Source: Zeus faber
Lineage: Eukaryota; Chordata; Actinopteri; Zeiformes; Zeidae
DNA length: 64,000 nucleotides
Direction: 5' to 3'
NCBI GenBank assembly: GCA_960531495.1
Contig: OY482862.1
Location: forward strand, 19,095,341 to 19,159,340
Below the pieces are notes generated by a model that worked only from the letters and a program-made list of their open reading frames with translations, searched no databases and was not told where the DNA came from. The first letter of the stretch is position 1. Each line of letters opens with the position of its first letter. A program made the position numbers and the translations under genes. This document shows positions 12,201-25,500 of the stretch, piece after piece.

Positions 12201-15200
12201 GGGACCGGGGGGCTTCCACGGTGAAGTCGGTGAGACAGGACAGCCAGGCGCTGACGGAAAGAAGGTACCTTTGTACATTCATTCAATTCCAAAAAAAACA
12301 CATTGACCTCATCGCCACGATAGATTTCTCCCCGTTCCACAAGATGCAGAAAAAAAGTTTTTTTTATTCTTTCTTTACTTTACCATATTGGATATGTGAA
12401 CACGTTGCTATTTTCATGTTATTGTGGCTGGGTCAATTTATTTTTATTTTTATACATTTTGCAATATTTTAAGAGTGTGTGCCTATTATTTTTCATTTCA
12501 GGGCGATCTAGGCCGGCCAGGGAAATCAGGTCCGTCTGGCCCTGACGGTGATGCAGGACCAAAGGTATTTTATCTGTCATCACATCCAGAGCACTCTCCA
12601 TTCTCCTTTGCTCTAACTCAAAACAATTAACTAAATGGGTTTGTTTTTTCTCCCCAAGGGTGACAGCGGAACACCAGGCTACCCAGGGGTGCCAGGAGAA
12701 AAGGGGCCTGCGGTACAGTGTAACAATTAATATTGAATAATTTAGTAATTCATAATAATTGCTTTTAATACGAGATTTTGAAGATATGTTCACAGATGCG
12801 GTTCTAAATTGATTAATCCTTTTGACACTTGCAGGGGGCTGATGGGGAACTTGGATCAAGAGGCGAACCTGTAATTCCTCCATTTTTAATTGAACTAAAA
12901 CAATGTAGGTTTTCAAATTCTGATAATCTTCCTTTATCACTAAAAATGTTGTTGAAAATGTTTGACAGGGACGGAGAGGAGATATTGGACAAAAAGGTGC
13001 ACAAGGACCTGATGGGCCAAGTGGAGAGAAGGTAAATATATTATATTACTTTATATTATATAATATTCTATTACATTATTATTTTATAGGTAAATATTGT
13101 TTTTGTAGAGGTAAATTGACATTACATTTAGAAATGCCATTTTTGTTTGTTGGTAACGTATCCAAAACAAACCTTGGAAACAATATAATAATACACTTAC
13201 AACACTACAATACAAAATAATTTCATCAAATGGCAATAAATACCAAAATCTGAAAAAAAAAGGAAAAACTAAAGACAGAGAGTGATGCTGACATAGAGAA
13301 AGGGAATAACAATAATCTTATCCTTGGGGATTTGCCTCCCATGGGCCTACATCTGTTTATTCCTTTCTGCTGCTATTCCTCCCAGACGAGCTGGTCTCCA
13401 ACATGCCCCTCCCCAGTATAATCTCGCGCACCGAGGCTATTTCATATTTCACAGTCGCATTAACAGATACATTCTCTGAATATTTCTACGGCACTAACAT
13501 CTGACAGAGGGAGGACAGGGTTTTTTTGTTTTTGTTACCGCAAATGCTGTTTTTGTATACATTTTTCAAAGACTAATGAGGTGGACTAAACCCTGACGTA
13601 ATCATTTCTTCTTCAGGGAGAACGAGGGCTGGAGGGAGGCCGAGGCCGCCCGGGGGAAGACGGACTCAAGGGCGCAAAGGTGAGGGGGCCGGTGCCGTGG
13701 GTGGATTTTTGGGGAAAGTGATGAGTCAGCTGCCGCAGGACTTTCAGAGAAATTTCCATCGAGGTTACGCCTTTGCGTACCAGATGCTGTTTCATTATAA
13801 AATCGCATTTCCCTGAACATGATCCAGCAAAGACTTGGTGTTTGATCTGCTGGGTGAAATGCCAAATTCACATTAAAATAACGAATGTTTTTTTTCCCCC
13901 TCCCCTCTTCCAGGGAGAGCATGGGCTACCAGGACCACGGGGCAAGCCAGGAAGCGCAGGAAGCCTCGGGGGAAATGTACATTGTTTATAACATTGTTTT
14001 CAAATATTTACGACTACGATTTACTCGCTTACTAGAAACGCAGCCTACTCGCTTGTGTGAGTTCACCCTTTTAGCCTGCCTGATGATTCAATATAAAGCC
14101 CCGCCTTCCTCGGTCTTAGGGAACAACGGGACACCCTGGAGATCCTGGACAGAGAGGAGACCCAGGCCCAAGTGGACCAAAGGTGAAAAAAAAAAAAAGA
14201 GGGTTTTTTTTGTTTTTTTTACTTGGACCCAACAGTAACCACATATACATGTTAACGCTATTGTTTTTTTTTTTTTTGTTTTTTTGAATCGATATGTACA
14301 TAGGGTGACAATGGACGGGGTGGATTCAGCTACCCTGGTCCAAGAGGACTCACGGTATGGCCCCCCCCCTCTTGGTCCCATGAAAACAATACGGACCTAT
14401 GACCTCACTATAGATCAAACCAACCATTCAACCGTTGTCACCTCCAGGGAGACCACGGTGAGCCGGGGAAACAAGGATCCCGTGGGAGCAGAGGTGAATG
14501 CGGCCAAAAGGGAGCACCCGGAGACAGCGGAACACCAGGGGAAGATGTAAGGTCATCAAATGAACCCGTTTGCCAATAACGACCGCAAGTTAGACTTCCT
14601 GTTCAAACCTGAGTGTGTTTCCGCTGTGCAGGGCGAGCCGGGCTCCCAGGGTGAGCCGGGGGTGAGAGGGCCGCGGGGGGATCCAGGATCTGACGTAAGC
14701 AAGTTAGAATAAAAAATCAGTTCATCAAGTTGACAGTGTCTGCAGTTAAAAAAACCCGAAAACATCCGTTTTTGTATCTGCTTTTGTGCAGGGTGATATT
14801 GGACCAGGAGGAGATCCAGGGGTCTCTGTAAGTAGAATTACACAATGGATTACAATGAATCATATAATTGATCCTGTTAACATTGATTAGTTTGGTTTAT
14901 TTTTAACAAGGATTTCGTTTTAAGTACACACACCTGAACTGAACTCAGTCAGTGTACCTAACAACTCCCCCAAAACAGCCTCTTCCAATAATGTGCACTT
15001 TTGCAGTTTAAATAATTTCTTTGCCCCATAATGATCATAGCCGTGCTACATACGAGGGATTTCCATTTTGTTATTGCAGGAATGCGATGTCATGACCTAC
15101 ATCAGGGAGACCTGTGGTTGTTGTGGTAGGAACCTCTTCTGTATTAATAGACGCGCAGACAGGGGTACGACGGGTTTGCTTTCAACAAGATGATGTCGTC

Positions 15201-17363
15201 TTTGTCTTTTTCCCAGACTGTGAGAAACGCTGCGGAGCCCTGGACATTGTGTTTGTCATCGACAGCTCGGAGAGCGTCGGGCTGACAAACTTCACTCTGG
15301 AAAAGAACTTTGTCGTCAACACAATCAACAAGCTCGGCTCCATGGCCAACGACCCCGCATCACTCACTGGTGAAGTGAAGCAATAACACCGGGCTGTTTG
15401 AATGCTTTTGTCGGCCTATTTTCCAAAAGCCTTGAGAATAGAGAATGGCCTTTTTTTTCAAAGATGCAATCAGCTGGCTTCAATACTAGATACAGAGTCT
15501 GGAATTATTTGGACAGCTGATTATGAATATTTTGGGGTGCAGTTGGCTTAAGAAAATCGAACCACAGGCAATTAAAGCGTAAATAGTGTAAAAATTGAGA
15601 TCTATTTCAATATCTCATATGGTGATTTTTAGCTGTAGTCACATATTTTACCGCTTTTCCTACAGGCACAAGAGTTGGAGTCGTACAGTACAGTCACAAT
15701 GGGACCTTTGAAGCTATTCGTCTGAATGACCCCAACATCAACTCCATGTCTGCCTTCAAGACGGCGGTGAAGAATCTGCAGTGGATAGCAGGCGGCACCT
15801 ACACACCCTCGGCACTCAAGTTTGCCTACGACAACCTCATCAGGGACAGTCGCCGGGCCAAGGCCAAAGTGTCGGTGGTGGTGATCACGGACGGGCGCTT
15901 TGACCCGCGCGACGACGACACGCTACTCACCTACCTCTGCAAAGACAACAGTGTGGTGGTCAACGCTATCGGGGTGGGTGACATGTTTGGACAGGTCGAG
16001 GACGATGAGATCCTGGGGTCAATCGTGTGCCAGAAGAAGGAGCGCGTGACCGGAATGAAGCGTTTTGCCGACCTTGTAGCCGACGACTTCATTGCCAAGA
16101 TGGAGACGGTGCTCTGCCCCGGTTAGCCTTTTAACATAAAACTTACCGTCCATACACGACAACCACGCATACATTCATTGACACTGGCACAGCTATGAGA
16201 ATGTGTCTCACCCTCGACAGTAATTTGTTTCGCACTTATGTTTAAATTTTCTTTCTGTAGAGCCGGTGATTGTGTGTCCGGACCTCCCTTGCAAATCTGG
16301 TAAGTTTTACTTGGTGTACGTATGTATGTTATGAAGGGCCCGACCCAAACTTTAAGAAGTGGTGGCCTACTTGGCAACCATGCATCAGCTGTTGGTTGCC
16401 ACGGCTAACAAAATAGTTGCTCTATTTTAATCAGTTTATGATTGGGTAATCATGATCCTGTAAAATTATAATCTGTATTTCAATGTCTTACTTGTCTCAC
16501 CATTTATGACGGAACAAATCAATGTGCTCGGACCAAAAAATATATATTGGCGTAAGTTTCTAAACTTTGAGGTATAACCTATTTAACCTATTTTTTCCCC
16601 AACATATAAAAAGAGGTTGACAATGGGGTATCCAGACCGCACAGGATGGTTGACAATAACCCAAATCCGATTGCCTGGTGCAACTGTGCAACCGTTGTCG
16701 TCGGCCCCGTCGTGCCGAGAGCAGTCGAGTTGAATGACGTATTCTCTCACTGTCCTCACAGAGCCTGATGTGGCCAAATGTGCCCAGCGGCCCGTCGAGT
16801 TGCTTTTCCTGTTGGACGGCTCCGAGCGCCTCGGTCACGACAACTTCCGCCACATTCGCGGGTTCTTGCAACAGGTGCCGGAAACACTGACCCTGGCCCG
16901 GAACAAGAGCGACCGCATGCGAGCTCGCCTCGCACTGATTCAGTATGGCAACGAGAACGAGAGCCGCGTGGCGTTTCCCCTCACACACGACGGCGGCATC
17001 ATCTCCAACGGCTTGGCCCGGATGCCGTACCTGGACTCGTCGTCCAGCGTGGGCCCCGCTGTCCTCTACGGCATCAACAACATCCTGGCCCGCGCGGGAG
17101 CGCGCCAGACCAGGCGGAACGCAGAGATTTCCTTTGTTTTCATCACAGACGGCGTCACCGACACCCGGGGCCTGGAGGAGGCGGTCAACGCCATGCGCCG
17201 CGCTCAGGTCGTGTCCACTGTGATCGCCGCAGGAAGTGATGTCGATGAGGATGTTTTAGTCAGGCTGGCTATGGGTGACCGGGAGGCCATCTTCAAAGCC
17301 AATGACTTTTCCGACCTGTCTCGTGCTGGTTTCACTAACCGCTTCATCCAGTGGGTGTGTTAA
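9209..17363 (+). CDS. col6a2: Collagen type VI alpha-2 chain, complete
   Basis: This is the alpha-2 chain of the secreted microfibrillar collagen VI heterotrimer in muscle and connective-tissue matrix. Coding exons: 9209-9341, 9824-10431, 10828-10848, 10946-11011, 11119-11172, 11313-11357, 11456-11482, 11598-11624, 11757-11801, 11942-11995, 12202-12264, 12502-12564, 12659-12712, 12835-12870, 12969-13031, 13617-13679, 13914-13976, 14120-14182, 14304-14354, 14448-14546, 14632-14694, 14792-14827, 15080-15125, 15217-15369, 15666-16121, 16261-16299, 16762-17363. They sum to 1030 aa (human about 1019). Order: signal peptide; N-terminal VWA with MIDAS DTSES at about residue 58; Gly-X-Y helix at about 264-599, mostly in 27/36/45/54/63-bp exons; two C-terminal VWA domains with DSSES (about 630) and DGSER (about 849). 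[15 protein letters not shown] and GFSYPGPRG mark alpha-2 rather than alpha-1. RGD triplets occur in the exons at 12969, 14120 and 14632. The ATG at 9209 was chosen; a second lies at 9218. Confidence 0.95.
11850..11890. repeat. Perfect 19-bp hairpin in a col6a2 intron
   Basis: Bases 11850-11868 are the exact reverse complement of 11872-11890, with a 3-base loop. The left arm also overlaps a separate palindrome (tgacttatgta, gt, tacataagtca) at 11844-11867. Confidence 0.9.
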
Positions 17364-17990
17364 GGTCTGGCTGACCGTTAGGACATGAAACACTGTAGGT
17401 GAACTCAAGATTATACAGGTGCTACCCATTTGTGGGGTGAGAAGATGTTTTGTTTATTATGGTCCCTGCCATGAACTGTAAGGGTTTAGAATTATCCCAC
17501 TTGACCTGCATTATTTGTGCTTCACTGGATTCTATCAGAAAATATACTCACCTACCAACATTTTCATATATCGCATTCATACATTTAAGCAATTTTATAA
17601 GATACAAAGTTAAACTGGTACACTTATACTATAAACCCGCAGTTTATTAGACACAGTGCGAAGGATTTTAAGGTGCTCCGAAACCAGCAAAGTATATTTT
17701 ACACTTACCAACTTTACGCAGCATAATCATGAGAACACAGATTAACTGGATGAAAACAATCATGAACTGAAAAATTATCATGAACAATATGCATTTTGCA
17801 TTTAAAAAAGGTCTAACAAACACAACATGCCAACATCACTATCTATGCAGTGACTCAGTATCGACAGCGCCTTGCCCACTTGTTTTGCACGGTTGGAGCA
17901 GCGTGGACGGATGAGTGGGTTCGGTTTGGGTGAAGGCGTCGCATTCTTTTCAGTTCTTCTGTGTGCGCTCCAGACACAGCCCCCTGCCTC
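17364..17990. other. Convergent 3' ends of col6a2 and xrcc5
   Basis: Only 627 bases separate the two stop codons, so the two 3' UTRs meet or overlap here. A minus-strand AATAAA (tttatt on the plus strand near 17643) may end xrcc5. No clear signal for col6a2 was found. No additional gene is seen. Confidence 0.5.
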
Positions 17991-19533
17991 TTACATCTGG
18001 TCCAGCTGCACAGGAAGAAGACAACAACAAAAAAAAATAAAAATACTTTTAAGAGATTCGTTGTCGGATGCCTCAAAAGGCCAAACACATCATCACCCTT
18101 GCGCACGGACTTCCGGTGGAGAATACTCTGTTAAGGAGGCCTTTCAGAGCGATTTCCCAAAGCCACTTACCAAGTCATCCACATCTCCAGCGTCGTCCTC
18201 CGGAGGGGCCGCCGCTTCCTCCTTCTCCTCCTCCTCTGAAAACAGGAACTACGAACACAACAGGCTCCAGTTAATACCGACAAAGATACTGTATTAAGAT
18301 TTTTTTTCCTCACCTTCTCATTTTCTAAACCCCGTCGTACTGTGATGGTTTGCTCAATATGGGTCTTTGTGTCTGTAAAAACTTTGACTGACCAATAAGA
18401 TAACTGTATTTGTCACGTGACTCCGAGGACGACACTGTCTTTGGGGACGTGAGCAAACATGATGTCCGACGAGCTCATCGTTTTGGTGTCTGACCACAAC
18501 CGTCTAGCTGTCCCTTGAACTCCTCGACTAAGCTCCTTAAATGGATTTTGAACCAATCCTGGTACCTTTTTTTTTTCCAAGAATACGATGTTACGTCGCC
18601 ATCTTTTAATTCCATTGTAAATTAGATGAGCCCATCAGGGTTGTTGTTTTTTTTCCCGGATTTCAGATCAGGAAATTGTGTTGGACTTAGTGTGAAAAGA
18701 TATCAAACATGACAATGAGAACTACAAAGATGCATTTTTTCTTGGGGCATTTTTCTTGGGCTCATTATAAAACTTGTTTTGAGTGGTTGGTTCGTTACCT
18801 GATTAGCATCGTCTTTGGAAACGTTGCTTCCTTTGACCTCGTCCTTGTTGATCAGGGTTATGGAATCTGCCGACAGAACAGCGCTGATTTTAGCCCACGC
18901 TGACTTCCAAATAAACTTGTGCTTTGATTACGACCACGGTATAATTTCTAACTTAATTTATTTCAGTGTGACGTTAAAGGGTTTTCTTCTTGGAAAGTTC
19001 TAAGATTCTCAGTTGATGAAACCCTCCATTTCAGGCAAAACTTACATGTTAATCTTACACTTACAGGAGTTATTTTTAAAAATGACCTTCTGTTTTGTTG
19101 CTCAATTCCTAGTTTTAGCAATAGAGGGCTAAAAACTCGAGGAAGAATTTGCATTATCTGACAAAGCAAAGATGAACCAGAATACAAGGAGTGAGTTTTT
19201 GCACTGGTGATAGTGGATTTGTCCCCCATTACTTGGGTTTAATCCCTGATGGAAGGAACGAGCCGCGTGTCCGGTGATAAAAGGAAAGTCTTTAATGCTG
19301 CGGGAATGAAAGATTCCTGCGAGCTACATGAGGGTGAGTATAAAAAAGTAAAGTACAAAAGAAATAAAAAAGAAAAACCCAAGTCTATTTTGAATCGCAC
19401 CTTGTACAAGCAGGTCCCAGAAGTCCTGAAGCCCTCTGTCTGGAATGCTCCTTTTCAGGGACTGGAGGTAGCTGTTGTACAGATCAGCATTCCCCAGCTG
19501 AAAATAGAGACTTACACTGAGTAATCCATTCCC

Positions 19534-19584
<51 letters not shown>

Positions 19585-22500
19585 ACACACACACACACAG
19601 ACACACACAGAGACACACACAGAGACACACACAGAGACACACACACTCACACACTCACACACTCACACACTCCCCCAAATCACAGTTGAGAAACAAAATG
19701 GAGACACTGGAAGAATTTGGTGTAGATCTCGTTCCAACTCCTCGCCATAATGATGCATTTCATGTTGACGTCCTAAAAGATCGCTCCGCTTAGCTCTCAT
19801 TTTCCTGCCCGAGCCAAATGAATGAAAAGTAAACGTTTCTTTACCTTGACAGACTGCTCCCTAAAAGCTTGGACACAGGTGATGCACTTCATGTAGTAGT
19901 GTGTGTTCTTGTTGCTTAGCAACTGCTCTATCCTGTGAGTCAGTTGCTGGCACACTGGGAAGGGCACATGGGTCACCGCAAGCAAGCAAAGAGACACAGA
20001 ATTACTCGGGTTGAAAAGAATAAATAATAAATTATATTGGGGCTAGATGGAAGACTAACACAAAAGAAGGGATCTCACCTTCTCCAAATGGAAGACTCTT
20101 CTGTTTGATCAAAGAGCAGAAGTCTCGGCTTGGATCCACACTGCCCACCTGGTGGAGTATCAAGTGTTTGCAACCATCAAGATAAAAGCAGCCGAACAAA
20201 GGAGTGCTCCTATGAGAACGCGTGTTCTGCGTGATGTTACACTGATGGACCTCTCTGTACAGAGTGCAGTTCAGACTAACGCGTCGTCTAGCGCCCTCTG
20301 CCTCTCACCGAGGTGACGGTGCCCTCGGAGATGCCTGCCAGGTTGTATTCCTCCTCCTCCTCGTCCACCTTGGCTTTCTTGGCATCTGGTTCCTCGGCGC
20401 TGCGGAGGCAGGAAGGCCAGCGAGTTCAAACCACAAGAGAGTTTCCCGGTTTACGGCCTTGAATGACCAAACTCTGCGGTTCAGCGGACTGCCCGAGCTC
20501 CGCCCACTCACCCTTTACCGAAGATCTGAGCGCTGGTCTTCAGCTGCTTCGTCTTCTCCACCCGCTTTAGCGGAAACTTCCTCTTCACCTCCTCCAGGGG
20601 AGCCTGGCAGCGGGCGCTGACGGCCGCTGGGCGCTCCAGGAGCTCCTTGAGCCAGGGTTCGATGGGCGGGAGAGGGGTGCCGGGGCTCACAGCACGGTGG
20701 TGCAGGCACTGCATGGGGAGGTTAGACGGGATGAAAAGACAGACGGGCTGAGCGACAAGCGGAAGAATGAGAAGTAACTTAAAACATCTATGCATGAGGT
20801 CGAATCCCATTTGAAGCTACGGTTTTGTCTCATTCCAGATTTACTCTCGTCTTAACTAAGGTCCTTCCTCTGATCGATTGATATGTTTTTTATCTTGTTC
20901 GCTTGAGGTGCTGGGGATTTGTTTTCAACCAAGGACGCAGTTGTTTTTTTTCCTGTTACACCGGTTGCTAATGTTATATAAGCAACTAGTATTGCATTTA
21001 AAAATAAATAACAGTCCTTCAATCAAAACAAATCTGGATTGGGAAAAACGCATCATTTTATCATCCACGCATAATTTTATGAGCTGATCAAAACCAATTC
21101 CTCCAAATTACTTTCTATTGCACATTTTCTTCTTACTTTTGCAGTGCAGATATTGCTTGGATACATACATTTTAGAGACCACCAACAAATAACATGCGAA
21201 CACACAAAAAAAACACACCTCAGCGGGAACAGAAGTGAGACGTGCTGTGGTACCTGAAAGAGCCTCTGGAAGGCCGGGTTGGGGATGTGGTGAACATTGA
21301 ACATGTCCTCCTGCTCTCCACTTTCGTTCTCCTCCATCAGCATCATGGAATCGATCAGAGAATCCACAGCAGACAGCTGGGCCTCTGCAGGCAGCACGGA
21401 ACTCAATAAGAGAGGAATCAGGAGGAGGAGTCCGATCTGTCTTTTAACTTCTCTGATGGATTTACATATCTGTCCCTCAAAAAAAAGGGTGCACGGCTTT
21501 TTCTAGAGTATTTGCCGAATCGCCAGATGGAAATTATTTGAGCAGATCGCAATTATTAGTAAAATTGTCAGATTCCACAATCATGCTTCCATCCGAATTT
21601 AAAGGAAAGGTCAAGTTAGAGATGCAGCAAAATGTGAATTAGATGAGTTTTCATCAGTTGTGTTGAGGCAAATAACCGGTCTCCCTGAATTTTTATGTTG
21701 AAGGGCAATAAACTGCTCTTCTTCATAAGGTGGGTGTGTATTATTTGACAATTATAGACATATAATATGATAGTAGCATTAAAAAGGGAAATTAATAGTT
21801 AAATCCCAACTATTTGTACTTTTAATCATCATCTAAAATGTCATAAGCACGAAATCCTCAGGCACATCTACTCAAGTACAAAATCACTCATTAGAAGTTA
21901 AACAAAACAAAAGATTTTAAGAAGCGAATTACTCATTAAAACAGCAGTAATGATACCTGAGGGGGCGAACCTCTTGTTGTTTTCCAGAGAAGGAAATGTA
22001 AATTGTCGGAGGTCTTCCATGAAGGGTAGCTGAACGTAGATCAGGCACTATGGAGTATGAGGAAGAGGTGACAAAACTGTGACTTTTGCTAGGCAGGGCT
22101 GACGGGGCTATATTAATACTGACTAAATACTTGATACTGACATTTAGCAGCCCACCTCATACTTCCTCTTGATGCAAGGGAAGGCTGCTCCTACTTGAGG
22201 ATTGCTGCGGCGATCGTAAGCGTAGCGTACAATGGCCATCATCTTGACTTCATCCAGAGCTCGGATGACCGCGGACAGTGCCACGCCCGCGTGCTGCTCA
22301 AAACGCGGTGAAAGAGTCGGTGTTCAAGGTGAGATGTGGTCCCACATCAGAACCACCTCACAATATCACAGCCAATATTACGTATCCAAACATTTGAAGA
22401 TATATTTTTGTTGATGAATCTTCAAAATTTCTTGAAAAAATGTGAAAAAAGTAAAAAAAAAAAAAAACATAATGACAAACAGTTAGGGATCTAAAAGGAG

Positions 22501-25500
22501 AAGTTTAACAATGAACTGCCTCTAAGAGTTTGCATTGGTAACAACGCCACGAGTCTGGATTCGTTCCCTCTCTTCTCACCTCATCATCCTTGGGAGCGAA
22601 GACTTTAATGGCCTGGGTTCCCATGAACTGATGTCTTTGTACCTGCAGAGAGCATTAAGTGTAAAGAAAGAGAAATTACAAACATATTTAGCACAATTTT
22701 AATACACTCTCTCAGTACAAGGAACAGTTTTACTGATGTGCTCTTTTTGACCTCGTACCCATTTCTGTGTTTTCGGCTGCAAAATTGCACTTTTGAGAGG
22801 CTCCCTCTCATGTGTGTGTGGGGATGGCTAATTTAACCCATCTGACCCAACGGGGGTGTGTGGCGGGGACGGGGACGTTTCTCTGATCTTTCTGCCTTTT
22901 TTTTTTCTTTTTTAGAAAATATTTTAGCGGCAGGACAGCGAGAGAGGAGGGTAAAATCCCTCAGAGAATCCCGAGGAAAACGGAATGGTTGACAGGTATG
23001 TGCGCTTATGCACGCACCATAGGCAGATAGACAGATTCAGTTAGACAGAGCCACAAGCGTCATAGGCAGCATATGACGCTTGTGGCTCACTGCGCCTATG
23101 GCTAGCAACAGCCTTGACAACGACACATTGATTCATTGACACACATACAGACAAATCAGTGTTGAATTCAGACGTGTGGTGCATTGTTTGTTTCTTTTGA
23201 TTTGGTTAGGTAATGAGTGGGACAGAACATGATAAACGTCTATGCAAGCGCTGAAGAAAAAGTATGATAAAAATATTATTCTAACTGTGGTGAAACCGGG
23301 ACAATTTGGTAGTGAATGTTGAAAACCGGGACATTTTAGTGTTTTACAAATATTTGTTGGGCTTGAGTTTGCCATGTTATGTTTTGAGCTTTTTTTTTTA
23401 ATGCTAAATGCAGTACCATTGAGGGTTTAAAGAAATAAAAAAAACACATAAACACAAGTAATATAAAACCTGGTTCTGCTTGGCAAAGCCCAGAACGGCA
23501 AAGCATTTCCCCTCATGCTTGTATTTCATCTGGTCCTGGTCCACTTTGGAGAAGGGCACAATATCACTGCCGTAACGGAAACCTGCACACGGAGAAGAAA
23601 GACTCCCATTTTAATGACAGTGTTACCGTCTGGTTGCTTCTTGAATAGCACAATAAACCTAATAAAACTTTCTACAAGCGGCCGGATTTTTAATGTTTCA
23701 CATTTCAATGGAAAATGATCTACTGTGATGGGATTCTCTGCATCTTATGGGCCCCTCTTAGGAATGGCGGTGGTTCATTAATCATCAACGATGTTAAAAT
23801 TAAAGCAGTATTATATTAAATTACATTTCAATTGGGGGGAGGGGGAATTTTAAATCGAAAAAGGGGATGTCACTTCAATATTGTTAAATCAATAACTCAA
23901 TCAACATGGAAAAAAAAAAGTTTAAACTCTTACAATAAAACAAGTTGTTTATTTTAATACCACAAATTGTTTATTGGAGAGTTTGTAATGCTGCAATGTA
24001 TAACAAAACTGCCAATAGTTTTGTTCAACTCAGTACTGCTGAAAAACGCCTACTATTATGGCGGCAGATCAGTGCCAAAATAACGCGCATGTAGAGGAGC
24101 CGCGTGCGCATATCATTTTTGCGAGCGCTTTCACAGCACTCGCACGCAGACTATCTCTGCACTACTCAACGATCATCGCTCTCCTCCTCGCCCCCAAGTG
24201 TTTTTTTCTTTTTGGCAGTGTGTGGGCAGACTTTTTTGGCAGTAAGTGGGCGGATCACCATTGTATCCCTCACTATAATTAGTTACAGTCCTCGTCTTTG
24301 GGCGTTCCTGTTCAACTCATCGCTTCATGCGCACAGCGCATTTATTAAGATGTTGTTTGCAGATATATTTATTTTTAAGTGACACGATAATTAATCGTTA
24401 TTTATACTTGTCTATAACATATAATATATGCAACATTACCCACCACTCCTGTTCCCCTCTCTCTCTCTCTTTCCTTCTCTTTCCTCTGTAGGTGTTAGGG
24501 ATGCAAATTCAAATGAATTTCCCTCATCGATAGTTGTAAACCTTAACAAACAATTGTCAATTCATTGATAACGCCAAAGCTAATGACGTCACCAGGGGGT
24601 GGCATGGGGACCTACACGACGTCGCTCACCTCCCAGATTTTGTGATTTTGCGCGAGGAGCATTTCTCCACATTTTAATTTAAAAATGGACAAGTTCGAGG
24701 CAAGACCCCCTGAGCTAGTTTGCTCAGAAAATAATATTTACAACCCGTCTTTGGCAAATTAAATATTATGACTTTTTGCCGTCCTCCGCAACGAAATGAA
24801 CCAGATGTTACGCAGCAGGTCAAGTCTGGTGCAGACATGGACAACGAGACGCTAATAAAATTACTAAACATTACTACAATTCTTATGTATAATAACAGAC
24901 ACGATGTTATTTAGTTTAATACATTTTATTGGCGTCATCGCCATAGCAACATATCACTTGTTTTGTTTTGCCGTTGTACCTCTCCCTCGCGCCGGGTCTT
25001 TTTTCCTCTCCCCGAGCCGTTCAGAAAGTGCCATTATCCCGTTCCCTTCTAACGTGTTCCATCTGAATGCAGCATTAGTTGTTGAGCAACAACGAGAAGC
25101 TCCTGTTTTCTTCGCGCAGCCATGATTGTTGCTTGTTCTTCTTCTGGAAGCTTCCATCTACTTCTACTTCATTTATTTTTTCTCGACTGCCCTTGTCATT
25201 CAGGTAAGTACCACTACTTTTTGGCTGGGTATTTGCCTTTCTCAAATCTATCAAATTTTTATAAGCAATAATTGTTAATATATTAATTGTTAATATTAGG
25301 AATGCCCCCTGACCAACATTCTTCAAGTTCAGCAGTCGTGGTTTTTATGTCAATCAGTGAGGATTACAATAACAGGATCAAACAGATAGGAGCTTGAAAA
25401 ATGCACAAGGATAAGATTTCAATGAGGAATTTTAAACAAGGGGAATCAATATATTTGCGCTCCCCAATTGCCGTGGCCCGTTCCTCCAAATAAAACAACT

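Noticed and set aside
16778-17239. 153-codon plus-strand frame
   Set aside because: It is a shadow of the last col6a2 exon, which encodes the C2 VWA domain in another frame.
9209-17363. Collagen VI alpha-1 as the identity
   Set aside because: The TECDVMTY-type junction, the GFSYPGPRG interruption and the RFIQWVC end all match alpha-2.
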